Assembly: GCF_019749375.1 (NCBI RefSeq)
Contig: NZ_JACWFE010000024.1
Coordinates: 186,001 to 250,000, forward strand
Direction: 5' to 3'
Origin: Bacillus sp. S/N-304-OC-R1
GTDB lineage: Bacteria > Bacillota > Bacilli > Bacillales > Cytobacillaceae
DNA: 64,000 bases
A program made the position numbers and the translations under genes. Below, piece after piece: positions 27,178 to 38,283 of this stretch; positions within the stretch are counted from its first letter, which is position 1; the number at the start of each line of letters is the position of its first letter. The notes beneath the pieces were generated by a model, which saw nothing but the letters and a program-made list of their open reading frames with translations, was not told the DNA's origin and searched no databases.

Positions 27178-27564
27178 TTATTTTATAATCGTAACTGTAT
27201 TTCTATCGATCCATTTTCGAAACCAATTAATGATAAGCTTCTTAAAGAACCTTTTTGTCGGCGGAGCTAGCATAAGGAAACCGGTAATGTCTGTAATAAA
27301 TCCTGGAGTTAATAGCAAGGTTCCTCCGACTAAAACACAAATTCCATCTAAAATCGCATCACCAGGCATTTGGCCGTACGTAAGCTGATCTTGAGCTCTT
27401 TTTATTGTTTCAAGACCTTGTTTCTTAGCAAGATAGGCGCCTAAAATACCTGTAAATAGGATGATTCCAATTGTTGGCCACACCCCGATTATATTACTTG
27501 ATAGAAGGAGTACACTAATTTCAGCCGCTGGCACCGCAATAATCAATAGTAATAGATAACGCAT
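27178..27564 (-). CDS. fxsA: FxsA family membrane protein
   Basis: A 128-residue protein with three or four membrane segments (YLLLLIIAVPAAEISVLLL, WPTIGIILFTGILGAYLAK, DGICVLVGGTLLLTPGFITD). The central GAYLAKKQGLETIKRAQ and the LLTPGFITDITGFLML motif identify the FxsA family. E. coli FxsA overproduction relieves phage T7 exclusion by the F plasmid; the normal role is unknown. It is 12 bases downstream of pyk and likely cotranscribed with pfkA-pyk. Confidence 0.9.
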   Translation of the reverse strand: MRYLLLLIIAVPAAEISVLLLSSNIIGVWPTIGIILFTGILGAYLAKKQGLETIKRAQDQLTYGQMPGDAILDGICVLVGGTLLLTPGFITDITGFLMLAPPTKRFFKKLIINWFRKWIDRNTVTIIK

Positions 27565-27575
27565 GCTGCTACCTT

Positions 27576-29336
27576 TTACAAAACACTAGCATGTCCGTTA
27601 TAAATCACACCTCGGTTGGAATCGACAGTTATTTCCTGACCATCCTTAAATAACGTTATGGCATTTTCCACACCAACAATTACTGGAATACCAATATTCA
27701 ATCCCACAACAGCCGCATGGCTTGTTAGTCCGCCTTCTTCTGTTATAAGAGCACTGCATTTCTCAATAGCCGGCACCATTTCACGGTCCGAACCAATTGT
27801 CACTAAAATGGAGCCTTGCGTCACTTTAGCGTTTGCTTCCTCAGCATTACGAGCAACAACTACCTTACCAAAAGCTGATTTTCTGCCGATTCCTTGAGCT
27901 TTCACTAGAATATCCCCAACGACATGGATTTTCATCAAGTTTGTTGTACCTGCCTCTCCTACTGGGACACCCGCAGTTATGACAACTAGATCCCCAGAAG
28001 AGACGATACCGCTATTGAGGCTTTCTTCAACTGCTGTATCAAGCATGTCATCGGTTGTAGATGCTTTCCTTCCAATTTGCGGGTAAACTCCCCAAACAAG
28101 GGCTAGACGGCGTGAAACATAATCGTTTGAAGTGACAGCAACAATTGGTGCTTTTGGACGATATTTTGAAATCATCCTTGCTGTATGACCGCTTTCAGTT
28201 GGAGTGATGATTGCATTAACATCAAGATTAAGTGCTGTATGTGCAACTGATTCACCAATGGCATCTGTTGCGTTATGTTCATTATCCTTGCTGCGATTAG
28301 AAAGAATTTCTTTATGTGGTAAAGCTGATTCTGCACGAGAAGCAATATTATGCATCGTTTGAACCGCTTCAACAGGATATAATCCTGCGGCTGTTTCCCC
28401 TGAAAGCATGATAGCATCTGTTCCATCAAAGATTGCATTGGCTACATCACTTGCTTCAGCACGTGTTGGCCGAGGATTACGCTGCATAGAATCTAGCATT
28501 TGAGTCGCAGTGATAACAGGCTTGCCTTGTGCATTGCATTTTTTAATTAATTGTTTTTGTACTAAAGGGACTTCCTCTGCTGGGATTTCTACTCCTAAAT
28601 CTCCTCTAGCTACCATAAGTCCATCAGAAACCTCAAGGATTTCATCGATATTTTCGACGCCTTCCTGATTTTCAATTTTTGGGATGATTTGAATATAATC
28701 GGCCTCATTGCTTTCTAATAACTGTCTTATTTCAAGTACATCAGAAGCTCTTCGAACAAAAGATGCGGCAATAAAATCAATCTTTTGTTGAATTCCAAAT
28801 AAGATGTCCTGAGCATCCTTATCCGTTATCCCAGGTAAATTTACTGAAACTCCCGGTACATTGACACCCTTTTTATTTTTCAGGACTCCGCCATTTAATA
28901 TAGCTGTATGTATTTCTTTTGCTGGTTTATCAATTTTTGTCACTTCAAGCCCAATTAGGCCGTCATCAAGAAGGATTTTTGATCCAACCTCAACGTCATT
29001 TATTAAGTCTTCATAGGTAACAGAAAACTTTTCATCAGTTCCTTCAACTTCAATCATAGAAACAATGATTTCATTTCCAGCCTTTAATTCGATTGCATCA
29101 TTTTTCATATTATGTGTGCGAATTTCCGGCCCCTTCGTATCTAATAGGATCGCAACTGTTTTCCCTGTTCTCCCAGCTGCCTCACGAATATTTTGAATCC
29201 TCTGTCCGTGCTCTTCATAATTTCCATGAGAAAAATTTAACCGTGCTACATTCATACCAGCCTCAATTAACTGAGTTAACTTTTCAATACTTTCACTTGC
29301 CGGTCCAATTGTACATACAATCTTTGTTTTTCGCAT
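27576..29336 (-). CDS. pyk: pyruvate kinase with C-terminal PEP-utilising domain
   Basis: Pyk makes pyruvate and ATP from phosphoenolpyruvate. The 586-residue protein is longer than most because it carries the extra C-terminal domain of Bacillaceae enzymes, with [21 protein letters not shown] (described in two parts: [21 protein letters not shown]). The barrel has [24 protein letters not shown], the active-site lysine in [17 protein letters not shown] and [12 protein letters not shown]. It follows pfkA by 29 bases, so the two committed glycolytic enzymes form an operon. Confidence 0.97.
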   Translation of the reverse strand: MRKTKIVCTIGPASESIEKLTQLIEAGMNVARLNFSHGNYEEHGQRIQNIREAAGRTGKTVAILLDTKGPEIRTHNMKNDAIELKAGNEIIVSMIEVEGTDEKFSVTYEDLINDVEVGSKILLDDGLIGLEVTKIDKPAKEIHTAILNGGVLKNKKGVNVPGVSVNLPGITDKDAQDILFGIQQKIDFIAASFVRRASDVLEIRQLLESNEADYIQIIPKIENQEGVENIDEILEVSDGLMVARGDLGVEIPAEEVPLVQKQLIKKCNAQGKPVITATQMLDSMQRNPRPTRAEASDVANAIFDGTDAIMLSGETAAGLYPVEAVQTMHNIASRAESALPHKEILSNRSKDNEHNATDAIGESVAHTALNLDVNAIITPTESGHTARMISKYRPKAPIVAVTSNDYVSRRLALVWGVYPQIGRKASTTDDMLDTAVEESLNSGIVSSGDLVVITAGVPVGEAGTTNLMKIHVVGDILVKAQGIGRKSAFGKVVVARNAEEANAKVTQGSILVTIGSDREMVPAIEKCSALITEEGGLTSHAAVVGLNIGIPVIVGVENAITLFKDGQEITVDSNRGVIYNGHASVL

Positions 29337-29365
29337 AATATTCCTCCTCCAATTTATCGAAACTG

Positions 29366-30334
<969 letters not shown>

Positions 30335-30550
30335 TCAAATACTTATTTATATATTCAAAATCATTATCTTGAAAAAATAATGGGAAGTGCTATCAAAATA
30401 TGTAAACGATAGACAATTTTGCCTTCAAAAAGGGAATTTATTGAATTTACTGATAGGGCTTACTTCTAAAATACCATGAAGATACTATCATCACAACTAC
30501 ATCAAAGTCTTTGAATGAATGAAAGAAAATATTTTTTTGCTAGTCTAAAA

Positions 30551-30582
30551 TTAAAAAAAGAACATGCTATTGAAGCACGTTC
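30551..30582 (-). terminator. accDA terminator
   Basis: GAACGTGCT/AGCATGTTC with one mismatch, followed by TTTTTTTAA on the minus strand, directly behind the accA stop. Confidence 0.8.
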
Positions 30583-31560
30583 CTATTTTACCCCGATAAA
30601 TTCCTTTAAATTAGAAAATTCACCAATGGATTTATACTTATCATATCGATGGATAATAAGCTCATCTTCAGATAATGCTTTTAGTTCTTTAAGTGATTTA
30701 AACAGAATTTCATCAATATACTGCGCCTGCATTTCTGTGCCTTTATGAGCTCCGCCTTTAACCTCAGGAATGATCTCATCCACAATTCCTAATTCTTTAA
30801 GATCAGGAGCTGTTATTCTCATACTTTCAGCTGCTTTCTTTGCCTGAGTTGCATCCTTCCATAAAATAGCAGCAGCTCCTTCAGGAGAGATAACGGAATA
30901 TGTTGAATTCTCGAGCATATGAACATGATTTCCAACGCCTAAAGCTAATGCCCCTCCGCTTCCGCCTTCACCAATAACAATGCAAATTACCGGTACTCTT
31001 AGGCTTGCCATTTCGAATAAATTTCTGGCAATGGCTTCACTTTGCCCACGTTCCTCAGCAGCTTTTCCAGGGTAAGCCCCTTTTGTATCTATAAAGCAAA
31101 TAATTGGGCGTCTGAATTTTTCTGCCTGCTTCATTAGTCTTAAAGCTTTACGATATCCCTCGGGATGAGGCATACCAAAATTCCGACGAATATTTTCCTT
31201 CGTGTCCTTCCCACGCTGATGGCCAATAACGGTAACAGGCAGCCCTTTAAATTTGGCTATTCCTCCTACAATTGCCTCATCATCGCCAAATGTACGATCG
31301 CCATGGCATTCAAAAAAGTCAGTGAAAATACGAGAAATATAATCCAATGTCGTAGGACGACCAGGGTGACGAGCAATTTGCACACGATCCCACGGTTTCA
31401 TGTTTTCATATATCTCTTTTTCCAATTTTTCTAAGCGAGATTCTAATTTTTCAATTTCAGCAGTTAAATCGACATCTGCATTTTTAGTAAATTCCTTTAG
31501 CTCGGCTATTTTTTTTCTTAATTCAATAACCGGACGCTCAAATTCTAGTTCTCCTACCAT
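30583..31560 (-). CDS. accA: acetyl-CoA carboxylase carboxyltransferase subunit alpha
   Basis: AccA and AccD form the carboxyltransferase that moves CO2 from biotin to acetyl-CoA to make malonyl-CoA. The 325-residue protein starts with a coiled-coil region ([19 protein letters not shown]) followed by the crotonase-like core with [13 protein letters not shown] and [17 protein letters not shown]. It overlaps accD by 7 bases. A palindromic site for the nearby GntR protein lies upstream of accD, so the operon may share its control. Confidence 0.97.
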   Translation of the reverse strand: MVGELEFERPVIELRKKIAELKEFTKNADVDLTAEIEKLESRLEKLEKEIYENMKPWDRVQIARHPGRPTTLDYISRIFTDFFECHGDRTFGDDEAIVGGIAKFKGLPVTVIGHQRGKDTKENIRRNFGMPHPEGYRKALRLMKQAEKFRRPIICFIDTKGAYPGKAAEERGQSEAIARNLFEMASLRVPVICIVIGEGGSGGALALGVGNHVHMLENSTYSVISPEGAAAILWKDATQAKKAAESMRITAPDLKELGIVDEIIPEVKGGAHKGTEMQAQYIDEILFKSLKELKALSEDELIIHRYDKYKSIGEFSNLKEFIGVK

Positions 31561-32423
31561 TCGAGGTCACCCCCTTGTTGATGAATAGAAAGAATGGTTG
31601 CAATTTGCTCTTTCAAATCAAGTCTTGAAATAACGGCATCCAATTGTCCATGCTTCAATAAAAATTCAGCAGTTTGGAAGTCTTCAGGCAGTTCTTCCCG
31701 GATTGTTTGCTCAATAATTCTTCTTCCAGCAAAGCCAATTAACGCACCAGGTTCGGCTAAATTATAATCCCCTAAAGATGCAAAGCTTGCTGAAACTCCT
31801 CCAGTGGTTGGGTGAGTCATGATGGAGATAATTAACCCTCCATTATCACTAAATCTCTTAAGAGCTACACTCGTTTTCGCCATCTGCATTAGGCTTAGTA
31901 CACCTTCCTGCATTCGTGCTCCGCCAGATGCTGTAAAAATAATAAATGGAACGGATAGTTCATCCGCCTTTTCTATTGCAAGCGTGATTTTCTCTCCAAC
32001 AACAGATCCCATACTGCCCATTCTGAACGTAGAATCCATAATAGCCACAACGATTTTATGACCATCAACAGCTCCAATACCTGTCACAACTGCCTCATTA
32101 ATTCCTGACTTTTTCCTATCTTTTTCAAGTTTTTCTAGATAATCAGGAAAATTTAACGGATTTTCTGAAATCATACCTGCATTTAGTTCTTCAAAGCTGC
32201 CCTCATCCAGAAAGCTATCAAGCCGTTCTTTTGAATTCATAGCATGATGGTATTGACAATGTAAACAAACCTTTACATTTTTCATTAATTCTTTCGTATA
32301 CATTATTTTTTTACAGTTTGGACACTTTGTCATAATTCCTTCGGGAACATCCTGCTTGGCTGCTTCCGTAGGGATTGTCGCATATTTCTTCTTTTTTGGT
32401 TTAGTAAAAATCTCTTTAAGCAA
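31554..32423 (-). CDS. accD: acetyl-CoA carboxylase carboxyltransferase subunit beta
   Basis: AccD is the beta subunit. The N-terminal zinc ribbon has four cysteines in [14 protein letters not shown] and VCLHCQYH (about residues 34, 37, 53, 56). The carboxyltransferase core includes [21 protein letters not shown] and [13 protein letters not shown]. At 289 residues it is normal. First gene of accDA; the 150 bases upstream hold a perfect 21-base palindrome (32470-32490). Confidence 0.97.
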   Translation of the reverse strand: MLKEIFTKPKKKKYATIPTEAAKQDVPEGIMTKCPNCKKIMYTKELMKNVKVCLHCQYHHAMNSKERLDSFLDEGSFEELNAGMISENPLNFPDYLEKLEKDRKKSGINEAVVTGIGAVDGHKIVVAIMDSTFRMGSMGSVVGEKITLAIEKADELSVPFIIFTASGGARMQEGVLSLMQMAKTSVALKRFSDNGGLIISIMTHPTTGGVSASFASLGDYNLAEPGALIGFAGRRIIEQTIREELPEDFQTAEFLLKHGQLDAVISRLDLKEQIATILSIHQQGGDLEW

Positions 32424-32469
32424 GGTGAAACCTCCCGTTCTATATATAACAGTGCATCATTTAACAACA

Positions 32470-32490
32470 AAAAGTGGTCAGACCACTTTT
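32470..32490. promoter_or_regulatory. palindromic operator before accDA
   Basis: A perfect 21-base palindrome has arms AAAAGTGGTC and GACCACTTTT around a central A. Its core TGGTCAGACCA recurs before the malic enzyme gene. The TGGTNNNACCA form is the usual operator of FadR-type GntR regulators, and such a regulator is encoded just upstream. On the minus strand TATTATTTATAA lies immediately before it, so a bound protein could block accDA transcription. Confidence 0.7.
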
Positions 32491-32576
32491 GTTATAAATA
32501 ATAGAGTGCAGGATCAGCTTGTCTTTCCATTATCAATATAGATTAAAAGAGTTGTGAATTATGCAGAAATCTGTCG

Positions 32577-33212
32577 TTAACTATTCGACAAGTTTCTAAA
32601 CTCTTTATAAGCTTCCCTAACCTCTGATTCTTGCCTCATTATTATTTTATCAATAATATATATATATTTCTGCCTTGGTGAGTCCACCTTGGGAATTCTC
32701 AAGGAATTATAATAATCTTTTAAGATTGTCCAAAGACGCAGCAACAAATGATTATCTGCAAGTTGTGCTACTTTTAGAAAAAAATCATCATCGGAAAAAT
32801 GAACAGTTTCTGCCCATAATTTAAAGTCTTGCAAAAGACTATCCTTCGATTTTGTTAGCATAAGTGATAAACAGTTCATTTCAATAGAAAATTTTGTTTC
32901 CGCAATATCCCTTTTAGCTTTATCATCCTGAAGAATAAAGGTGCTGATCAGTTGAACTAGCTGGTGACCTTTAAAGTCACGGATAAATGTGCCTTCCCCT
33001 CTTCTCGTTTCGATTAGTCCTAGTAGTTCTAGTGCTCTAAGGGCCTCACGAACGGAAGAGCGCCCAACAATCAGGCGCTCACACAATTCTCTTTCGGAAG
33101 GTAATTTATCTCCAGGCTTCAGACCCTCTTGCTCGATCATCAGTCTGAGCTGTTTAACAATTTCAACATAAACCTTTGAATCTTGCCCATTTGGATTCAC
33201 GTAAAAAGTCAC
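32577..33212 (-). CDS. FadR-type GntR transcriptional regulator
   Basis: A 211-residue repressor-like protein. The N-terminal winged helix is classical GntR (KLPSERELCERLIVGRSSVREALRALELLGLIETRRGEGTFI, given here as KLPSERELCERL, GRSSVREALRALELLGLI and GEGTFIRDF). The C-terminal helical FCD domain has NHLLLRLWTIL and other ligand-pocket features. The start is GTG, overlapping the malic enzyme stop by 4 bases (GTGA). It is cotranscribed with the malic enzyme gene and lies before accDA. Shared palindromes in both promoters make it a candidate regulator of both. The ligand is unknown. Confidence 0.9.
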   Translation of the reverse strand: MTFYVNPNGQDSKVYVEIVKQLRLMIEQEGLKPGDKLPSERELCERLIVGRSSVREALRALELLGLIETRRGEGTFIRDFKGHQLVQLISTFILQDDKAKRDIAETKFSIEMNCLSLMLTKSKDSLLQDFKLWAETVHFSDDDFFLKVAQLADNHLLLRLWTILKDYYNSLRIPKVDSPRQKYIYIIDKIIMRQESEVREAYKEFRNLSNS

Positions 33213-34453
33213 TCACTTTTCCCAATAACTGCGAGCTTTCTTGTTTTCTCTTTAACCTCTTCTGGATCCAATTTTATTCTAGCTACTCCTGTTTCCATTG
33301 CCGCTTTTGCTACTGCTGCTGCGACTTCTGGTGCCACTCTAGGATCAAAAGGTCCTGGAATAACATATTCAGCAGTTAACTCATCTTCTGAAATCAAACT
33401 TGCAATAGCTTCTACTGCTGCAATTTTCATTTTTTCGTTAATATGAGTTGCTCTTACATCTAAAGCTCCACGGAAAATACCTGGGAATGCAAGCACATTA
33501 TTTACTTGGTTAGGGAAATCAGATCTTCCTGTCCCGATAACTGCTGCGCCTGCCGCTTTTGCTTCTTCAGGCATGATTTCAGGATTTGGGTTTGCCATTG
33601 CAAAAATAATTGGATCTTGATTCATCGAGCTAACCATATCAGCAGTTAATGCCCCTGCAGCCGATACACCGATGAAAACATCAGCACCTTTAATTACATC
33701 AGCAAGACTGCCGCTTAACTTGTCACGATTCGTATATTTAGCAACATCGTTTTTAACGTCATTCATTCCATGCGGACGGCCTTCATAAATAGCGCCTTTT
33801 GTATCACACATTATAATATCTCTAACACCATAAGTGTATAGAAGCTTAATAATCGCAATTCCTGCTGCACCTGCACCATTGGCAACAACGCGGATTTCGT
33901 TCATTTTTTTGCCTGTAATCTTTAAAGCATTTACCAATCCTGCTACCGTTACAATGGCAGTCCCATGTTGATCGTCATGGAATACAGGAATATTCGCTTC
34001 TTTCTTTAAACGCTCTTCGATTGTAAAACAATTGGGAGCAGCAATATCTTCTAGATTAACACCGCCAAATGTAGGCTCTAGTAATTTAACAGTTTCTACA
34101 ATTTTATCGATATCAGTTGTATTTAAGCAGATTGGGAAAGCATCTACTCCAGCAAAACTCTTAAATAAGACAGCTTTCCCTTCCATAACTGGCAGCGCAG
34201 CTTCCGGCCCAATATTTCCAAGCCCTAGTACAGCTGTACCATCTGATACGACTGCTACCATATTGCCCTTCATTGTATATTCATATACAGATTCTGGCTT
34301 ATCGTAAATTTCTTTACAAGGTTCCGCTACACCAGGAGAATATGCAAGACTTAAGTCTCTTGCGTCTCTCACTAGTACTTTAGATTTTGATTCAAGTTTA
34401 CCTTGGTTTACTCTATGCATATGAAGAGCTTCTTCACGTAAGGTCATGTCCAT
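33209..34453 (-). CDS. ytsJ: NAD(P)-dependent malic enzyme
   Basis: Malic enzyme decarboxylates malate to pyruvate, with NADPH in the case of B. subtilis YtsJ. The 414-residue short bacterial form has the malate site (ARDLSLAYSPGVAEPCKEI), a catalytic lysine in GNIGPEAALPVMEGKAVLFK, metal ligands in VFHDDQHGTAIV and the NAD(P) Rossmann motif VVANGAGAAGIAIIKLL. It is the first gene of ytsJ-gntR. A good promoter with an operator just downstream lies at 34632-34685. Its position between dnaE and accDA matches B. subtilis. Confidence 0.95.
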   Translation of the reverse strand: MDMTLREEALHMHRVNQGKLESKSKVLVRDARDLSLAYSPGVAEPCKEIYDKPESVYEYTMKGNMVAVVSDGTAVLGLGNIGPEAALPVMEGKAVLFKSFAGVDAFPICLNTTDIDKIVETVKLLEPTFGGVNLEDIAAPNCFTIEERLKKEANIPVFHDDQHGTAIVTVAGLVNALKITGKKMNEIRVVANGAGAAGIAIIKLLYTYGVRDIIMCDTKGAIYEGRPHGMNDVKNDVAKYTNRDKLSGSLADVIKGADVFIGVSAAGALTADMVSSMNQDPIIFAMANPNPEIMPEEAKAAGAAVIGTGRSDFPNQVNNVLAFPGIFRGALDVRATHINEKMKIAAVEAIASLISEDELTAEYVIPGPFDPRVAPEVAAAVAKAAMETGVARIKLDPEEVKEKTRKLAVIGKSE

Positions 34454-34631
34454 TCACTCCTTAGGATTGCTTTTGGAAATAGCAACTATCCGTATGTAAT
34501 ATTAGCGCACATTTAGATTTTGAAATAGCTGTAAGTTTCAATATGAGAAAAGTTAGAAGACCATAGCTGGTCCTCTCATTATCTGCTTCATACACCACTT
34601 TATCTCTTTTATCCATCACCTATTTTTTAGG

Positions 34632-34685
34632 TGGTCAGACCATTTTCTCTTTTTTCAAATATACCATATTTGTTGATGATGTAAA
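34632..34685 (-). promoter_or_regulatory. malic enzyme promoter with GntR-type operator
   Basis: On the minus strand TTTACA (34680-34685) and TATATT (34658-34663) are 16 bases apart, with the start near 34651. The palindrome TGGTCAGACCA lies at 34632-34642, about +10 to +20, a repressor position. A CACCTA/TAGGTG inverted repeat overlaps its far side. The core is identical to that before accDA. Confidence 0.65.
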
Positions 34686-34710
34686 GTGATAACATGGTGA
34701 TGGCTTTTTG

Positions 34711-37700
34711 CTATTTCTTCAAAATGACGTTTGATTCTCCAAGAATTTCCTTTAACTTTCTTATGAAATCCTCAGTTGGATTGACTAAATCCTCTTCTCC
34801 TAAACGAATCCTTTTCTTGGTAGCCTCATAAAATAAAACAATTTGCACTTTTCCTTCATTTTGATTAAATATTTTCTTTAATTGATACAGTATTTCTGGC
34901 TTTTCTTTATCAGCAGTGACTTTTAAATATAGTACTGGGTCTCTTTTTTCCTCTTTTTCAATAGCGTTATGAATGTCTTCACATACCTGAATGATGAACT
35001 GGCGTTTCCCTTGTTTTTCTTCCATTTTTCCTTCTAATAGCAGAATATTCCCTTGATTCAATAAGGCCGAAAATTTACTATAAATATCTGGAAATGCCAC
35101 TGCTTCTATTTCATCTGTTTGATCACTTATTGTTAGGAATGCCATGGCCATTCCCTTTTTTGTTCTGATTTTTTTGATATTCGATAAATAGACAACTGTT
35201 CGTATCCTATTCATATTAGCCTGCAATTTGTAAAGCGGTACTGCATGAAGAATTGGCAAAAATGTCTCATACGAAGAAACAGGGTGGTCAGATAAATATA
35301 TTCCGAGCACTTCTTTCTCTAAAGCTAGCTTGTCTTCCGAACGGATTGGTTCTACTTTTGTATATTTTGGCTTAGGAAAAAAATCACTATCTGAATAGAA
35401 ATCAAATTGATCTTCCTCAGGGTTTAATAAATTGGCATGTTCGATTGCGGCATCTAGACTGGCAAGAAGGTCAGCACGATCTTGTCCAAATTCATCAAAG
35501 CTGCCTGAATAAACGAATGCCTCCAGCATTTTTCGATTAACCGCTTTTACATTAACACGATTACAAAAATCAAATAAATCCTGGAATCGCTTATTCTTCC
35601 TGGAACGAAAGACTTCTTTAAGCACCGTTGCTCCTATTCCCTTAATGGCAGCCAAGCTGTATCTGACCGCATCTTTTTCTACTAAGAAAGAAAAACCGCT
35701 GCTATTAATAGAAGGAGGAAGAATTTCCAAATTCCGTTGTTTCATTTCTCTTATATACTGAGAAATTTTCTCTTCATTTCCAATAACAGATGTAAGCAAT
35801 GCCGCCATAAAATAAAGGGGATAATGTGTTTTTAAATAGGCAAGCTGATAGGAAATAAAACTATAGGCAACTGCATGGCTTCTGTTAAATCCGTAATTGG
35901 CAAAACGAACAATTAAATCGTAAATATTATGTGCACTTTTTTCGTGATAACCGTTCTTTAAGGCGCCATTAACAAAATGCTCCCTCTCCCTGTCCAGCAC
36001 TTCTTTTTGCTTTTTACTGACAGCCCTTCTAAGGAGATCAGCCTCCCCTAGTGTAAATCCCGCCATCTTAGCTGCAATTTGCATAATTTGTTCCTGATAT
36101 ACAATAACTCCATATGTATTTTCAAGGATTGGGATTAGATCATCGTGAGGATATTCAACCTTTTCTTTTCCATGCTTTCGATCAATAAAATGCGGAATAT
36201 TCTCCATTGGACCTGGCCTGTATAAAGCATTTACAGCCACAATGTCCTCAAATCGTGAAGGCCGCAGCTTTGTTAATACCCTTCTCATTCCTTCAGATTC
36301 AAGCTGAAAAATACCTGTCGTTTCTCCTCTGCTAAGTAACTCAAAGGTTGCTTTGTCATTTAAGGGAATGGATTTAATATTTATTTTTTTTCCTGTTTTT
36401 TTCTGAATTGAATGTAAAATATTTTCGATTAAAGATAAATTCCTTAGCCCTAAGAAATCCATTTTCAATAATCCAACTTCTTCTAGATGCTCCATTGAGT
36501 ACTGTGTCAAATATACATTATCATGGCCATTTTGTATCGGAATGACATTTACTAACTGCCTTTCGCTAATCACGACCCCTGCTGCATGAGTAGATGTATG
36601 CCTTGGCAAGCCTTCAAGCTTTAGAGCGTTTTCGAATAGACTTCGATTAAAGCTTGATTCATTAACAAACATTCTAAGCGATTCAGATTCCTTCAACGCA
36701 CTCTTTAAAGTAGTTCCTAATTTGGATGGTATTTTTTTCGATAAACTATCTAATTCTTTAGGATTCAAGCCAAATACGCGGCCAATGTCCCGTAATGCCG
36801 CTTTAGCCCCAAATGTTCCAAATGTAATAATTTGTGCCACATGAAGCTCCCCGTATTTTTGTGAAACATACTTTATGACTTCATCTCTGCGATGGTCGGG
36901 AAAATCTATATCAATATCCGGCATTGATATCCGCTCAGGGTTTAGAAACCGTTCAAATAGAAGCTTATGCTCAATCGGATCAACATCAGTAATATATAAA
37001 ACGTACGCAACCATTGATCCTGCAGCTGAACCCCGACCTGGCCCTGTTAAAATCCCTTTTTCCCTCGAAAACCTCATAAAATCCCAAACAATTAAAAAAT
37101 AATCGCTAAACTTCATTTTTTTTATTATTTGCAGCTCGTATTTTAACCTTTGCTTATGCTCGCTAGTAATATTGCTATATCTCTCATTAAATCCCTTCCA
37201 ACAAGTATCATCGAGCATCTCATCAGCACTTCGATGTTTTTCAATCGGATATTTAGGAAGATTGGATTGATTAAGTTCCAGCATGACATTGCACTGATCT
37301 GCTATTTTTAATGTGTTTTCCAGAGCATCTGGATATTCCCCTAATAACTCTGACATTTCATTTGCTGTTTTTAAATAATATTCAGTACTAGGAAGGTGAT
37401 TTCGTGATTCATCTTGAAGTTTTTCACCATTCTTTATCGCCAACAGACACTCCTGAGCAAATGCATCCTCTTTTTCTAAATAATAGACTCCATTTGTTGC
37501 AGTAAGCTCAATCCCTGTTTCCTTTGACAAGCGTATTAAACTTGGCTGCATTTTAGCTTCTTCTGGGATTTGATGGTTCTGAAGTGATAAATAGAAATTG
37601 TTTGTACCAAACATTTCCTTATATATATATGCTGCTTGAAGAGCTTTATCATATTCATCAGCTGCTAGATAATGTTCTATTTCTCCATCCAGACCAGGGC

Positions 37701-38070
37701 TAATTCCAATTAAGCCTTCAGAATAACCCTTAAGCCATTTTGCTGAAATTCCCTCAGGAGATTTTGTTTGAACAACACTTGTAATTTTTAATAGATTTTG
37801 AAAGCCGATTTGATTTTTTGCCAAAAGGATAATCGGATATGCATCAGTGTTAATCTCACTAATTGTATCAACCGTTAGCCCAATAATTGGTTTAATTGCG
37901 TGTTTTAAACATTCCTTGTAAAAAGCAATCGCTCCGTACATGACATTTCGGTCCGTTAAAGCTAGTGCTCCGAATCCTTTTTGTTTTGCGTTTGCAGCAA
38001 GCTGCTCAACAGTAGCAGTACTAGTCAACAAACTATACGCGCTATATACATGAAGGTGAATAAATGACAA
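34711..38070 (-). CDS. dnaE: DNA polymerase III subunit alpha, DnaE type
   Basis: DnaE is the error-prone replicative polymerase that extends RNA primers on the lagging strand in Bacillus, alongside PolC. I start at TTG 38068-38070, which has AAGGGTG 8 bases upstream and gives MSFIHLHVYSAYSLL like the B. subtilis protein; a GTG three codons earlier is in the ribosome site itself. The 1119-residue protein has the PHP domain (SFIHLHVYSAYS), the catalytic acids in MPDIDIDFPDHRRDEV, the fingers, a tandem HhH region and the OB fold (IRTKKGMAMAFLTISDQT). No 3'-5' exonuclease insertion was seen. Confidence 0.97.
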   Translation of the reverse strand: MSFIHLHVYSAYSLLTSTATVEQLAANAKQKGFGALALTDRNVMYGAIAFYKECLKHAIKPIIGLTVDTISEINTDAYPIILLAKNQIGFQNLLKITSVVQTKSPEGISAKWLKGYSEGLIGISPGLDGEIEHYLAADEYDKALQAAYIYKEMFGTNNFYLSLQNHQIPEEAKMQPSLIRLSKETGIELTATNGVYYLEKEDAFAQECLLAIKNGEKLQDESRNHLPSTEYYLKTANEMSELLGEYPDALENTLKIADQCNVMLELNQSNLPKYPIEKHRSADEMLDDTCWKGFNERYSNITSEHKQRLKYELQIIKKMKFSDYFLIVWDFMRFSREKGILTGPGRGSAAGSMVAYVLYITDVDPIEHKLLFERFLNPERISMPDIDIDFPDHRRDEVIKYVSQKYGELHVAQIITFGTFGAKAALRDIGRVFGLNPKELDSLSKKIPSKLGTTLKSALKESESLRMFVNESSFNRSLFENALKLEGLPRHTSTHAAGVVISERQLVNVIPIQNGHDNVYLTQYSMEHLEEVGLLKMDFLGLRNLSLIENILHSIQKKTGKKINIKSIPLNDKATFELLSRGETTGIFQLESEGMRRVLTKLRPSRFEDIVAVNALYRPGPMENIPHFIDRKHGKEKVEYPHDDLIPILENTYGVIVYQEQIMQIAAKMAGFTLGEADLLRRAVSKKQKEVLDREREHFVNGALKNGYHEKSAHNIYDLIVRFANYGFNRSHAVAYSFISYQLAYLKTHYPLYFMAALLTSVIGNEEKISQYIREMKQRNLEILPPSINSSGFSFLVEKDAVRYSLAAIKGIGATVLKEVFRSRKNKRFQDLFDFCNRVNVKAVNRKMLEAFVYSGSFDEFGQDRADLLASLDAAIEHANLLNPEEDQFDFYSDSDFFPKPKYTKVEPIRSEDKLALEKEVLGIYLSDHPVSSYETFLPILHAVPLYKLQANMNRIRTVVYLSNIKKIRTKKGMAMAFLTISDQTDEIEAVAFPDIYSKFSALLNQGNILLLEGKMEEKQGKRQFIIQVCEDIHNAIEKEEKRDPVLYLKVTADKEKPEILYQLKKIFNQNEGKVQIVLFYEATKKRIRLGEEDLVNPTEDFIRKLKEILGESNVILKK

Positions 38071-38181
38071 TTTGTTCACACCCTTAATTCATCTCTTGCT
38101 CCTATTATAGGATGGTTCATACAAAAAAGAAAATATGTTCTCCTTTTTGACAGAATTAAAAATTGCATAGTCTCATTAAAC

Positions 38182-38208
38182 ATATTTTAAAAAGTTTGTC
38201 CATAGAAT
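38182..38208 (+). promoter_or_regulatory. sigma-E-like promoter of ytrHI
   Basis: ATATT (38182-38186, in CATATTTT context) and CATAGAAT (38201-38208) are exactly 14 bases apart, near the sigma-E consensus (KMATATT, N13-15, CATACANT). It lies about 76 bases before ytrH, a mother-cell gene in B. subtilis. Confidence 0.6.
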
Positions 38209-38283
38209 GATAGAAAATGGTTTGATCCTTAGCGGAAATGAAAAGTAGCAGCTTAATCTAATATGCAATAAGGAAGGATGTTT

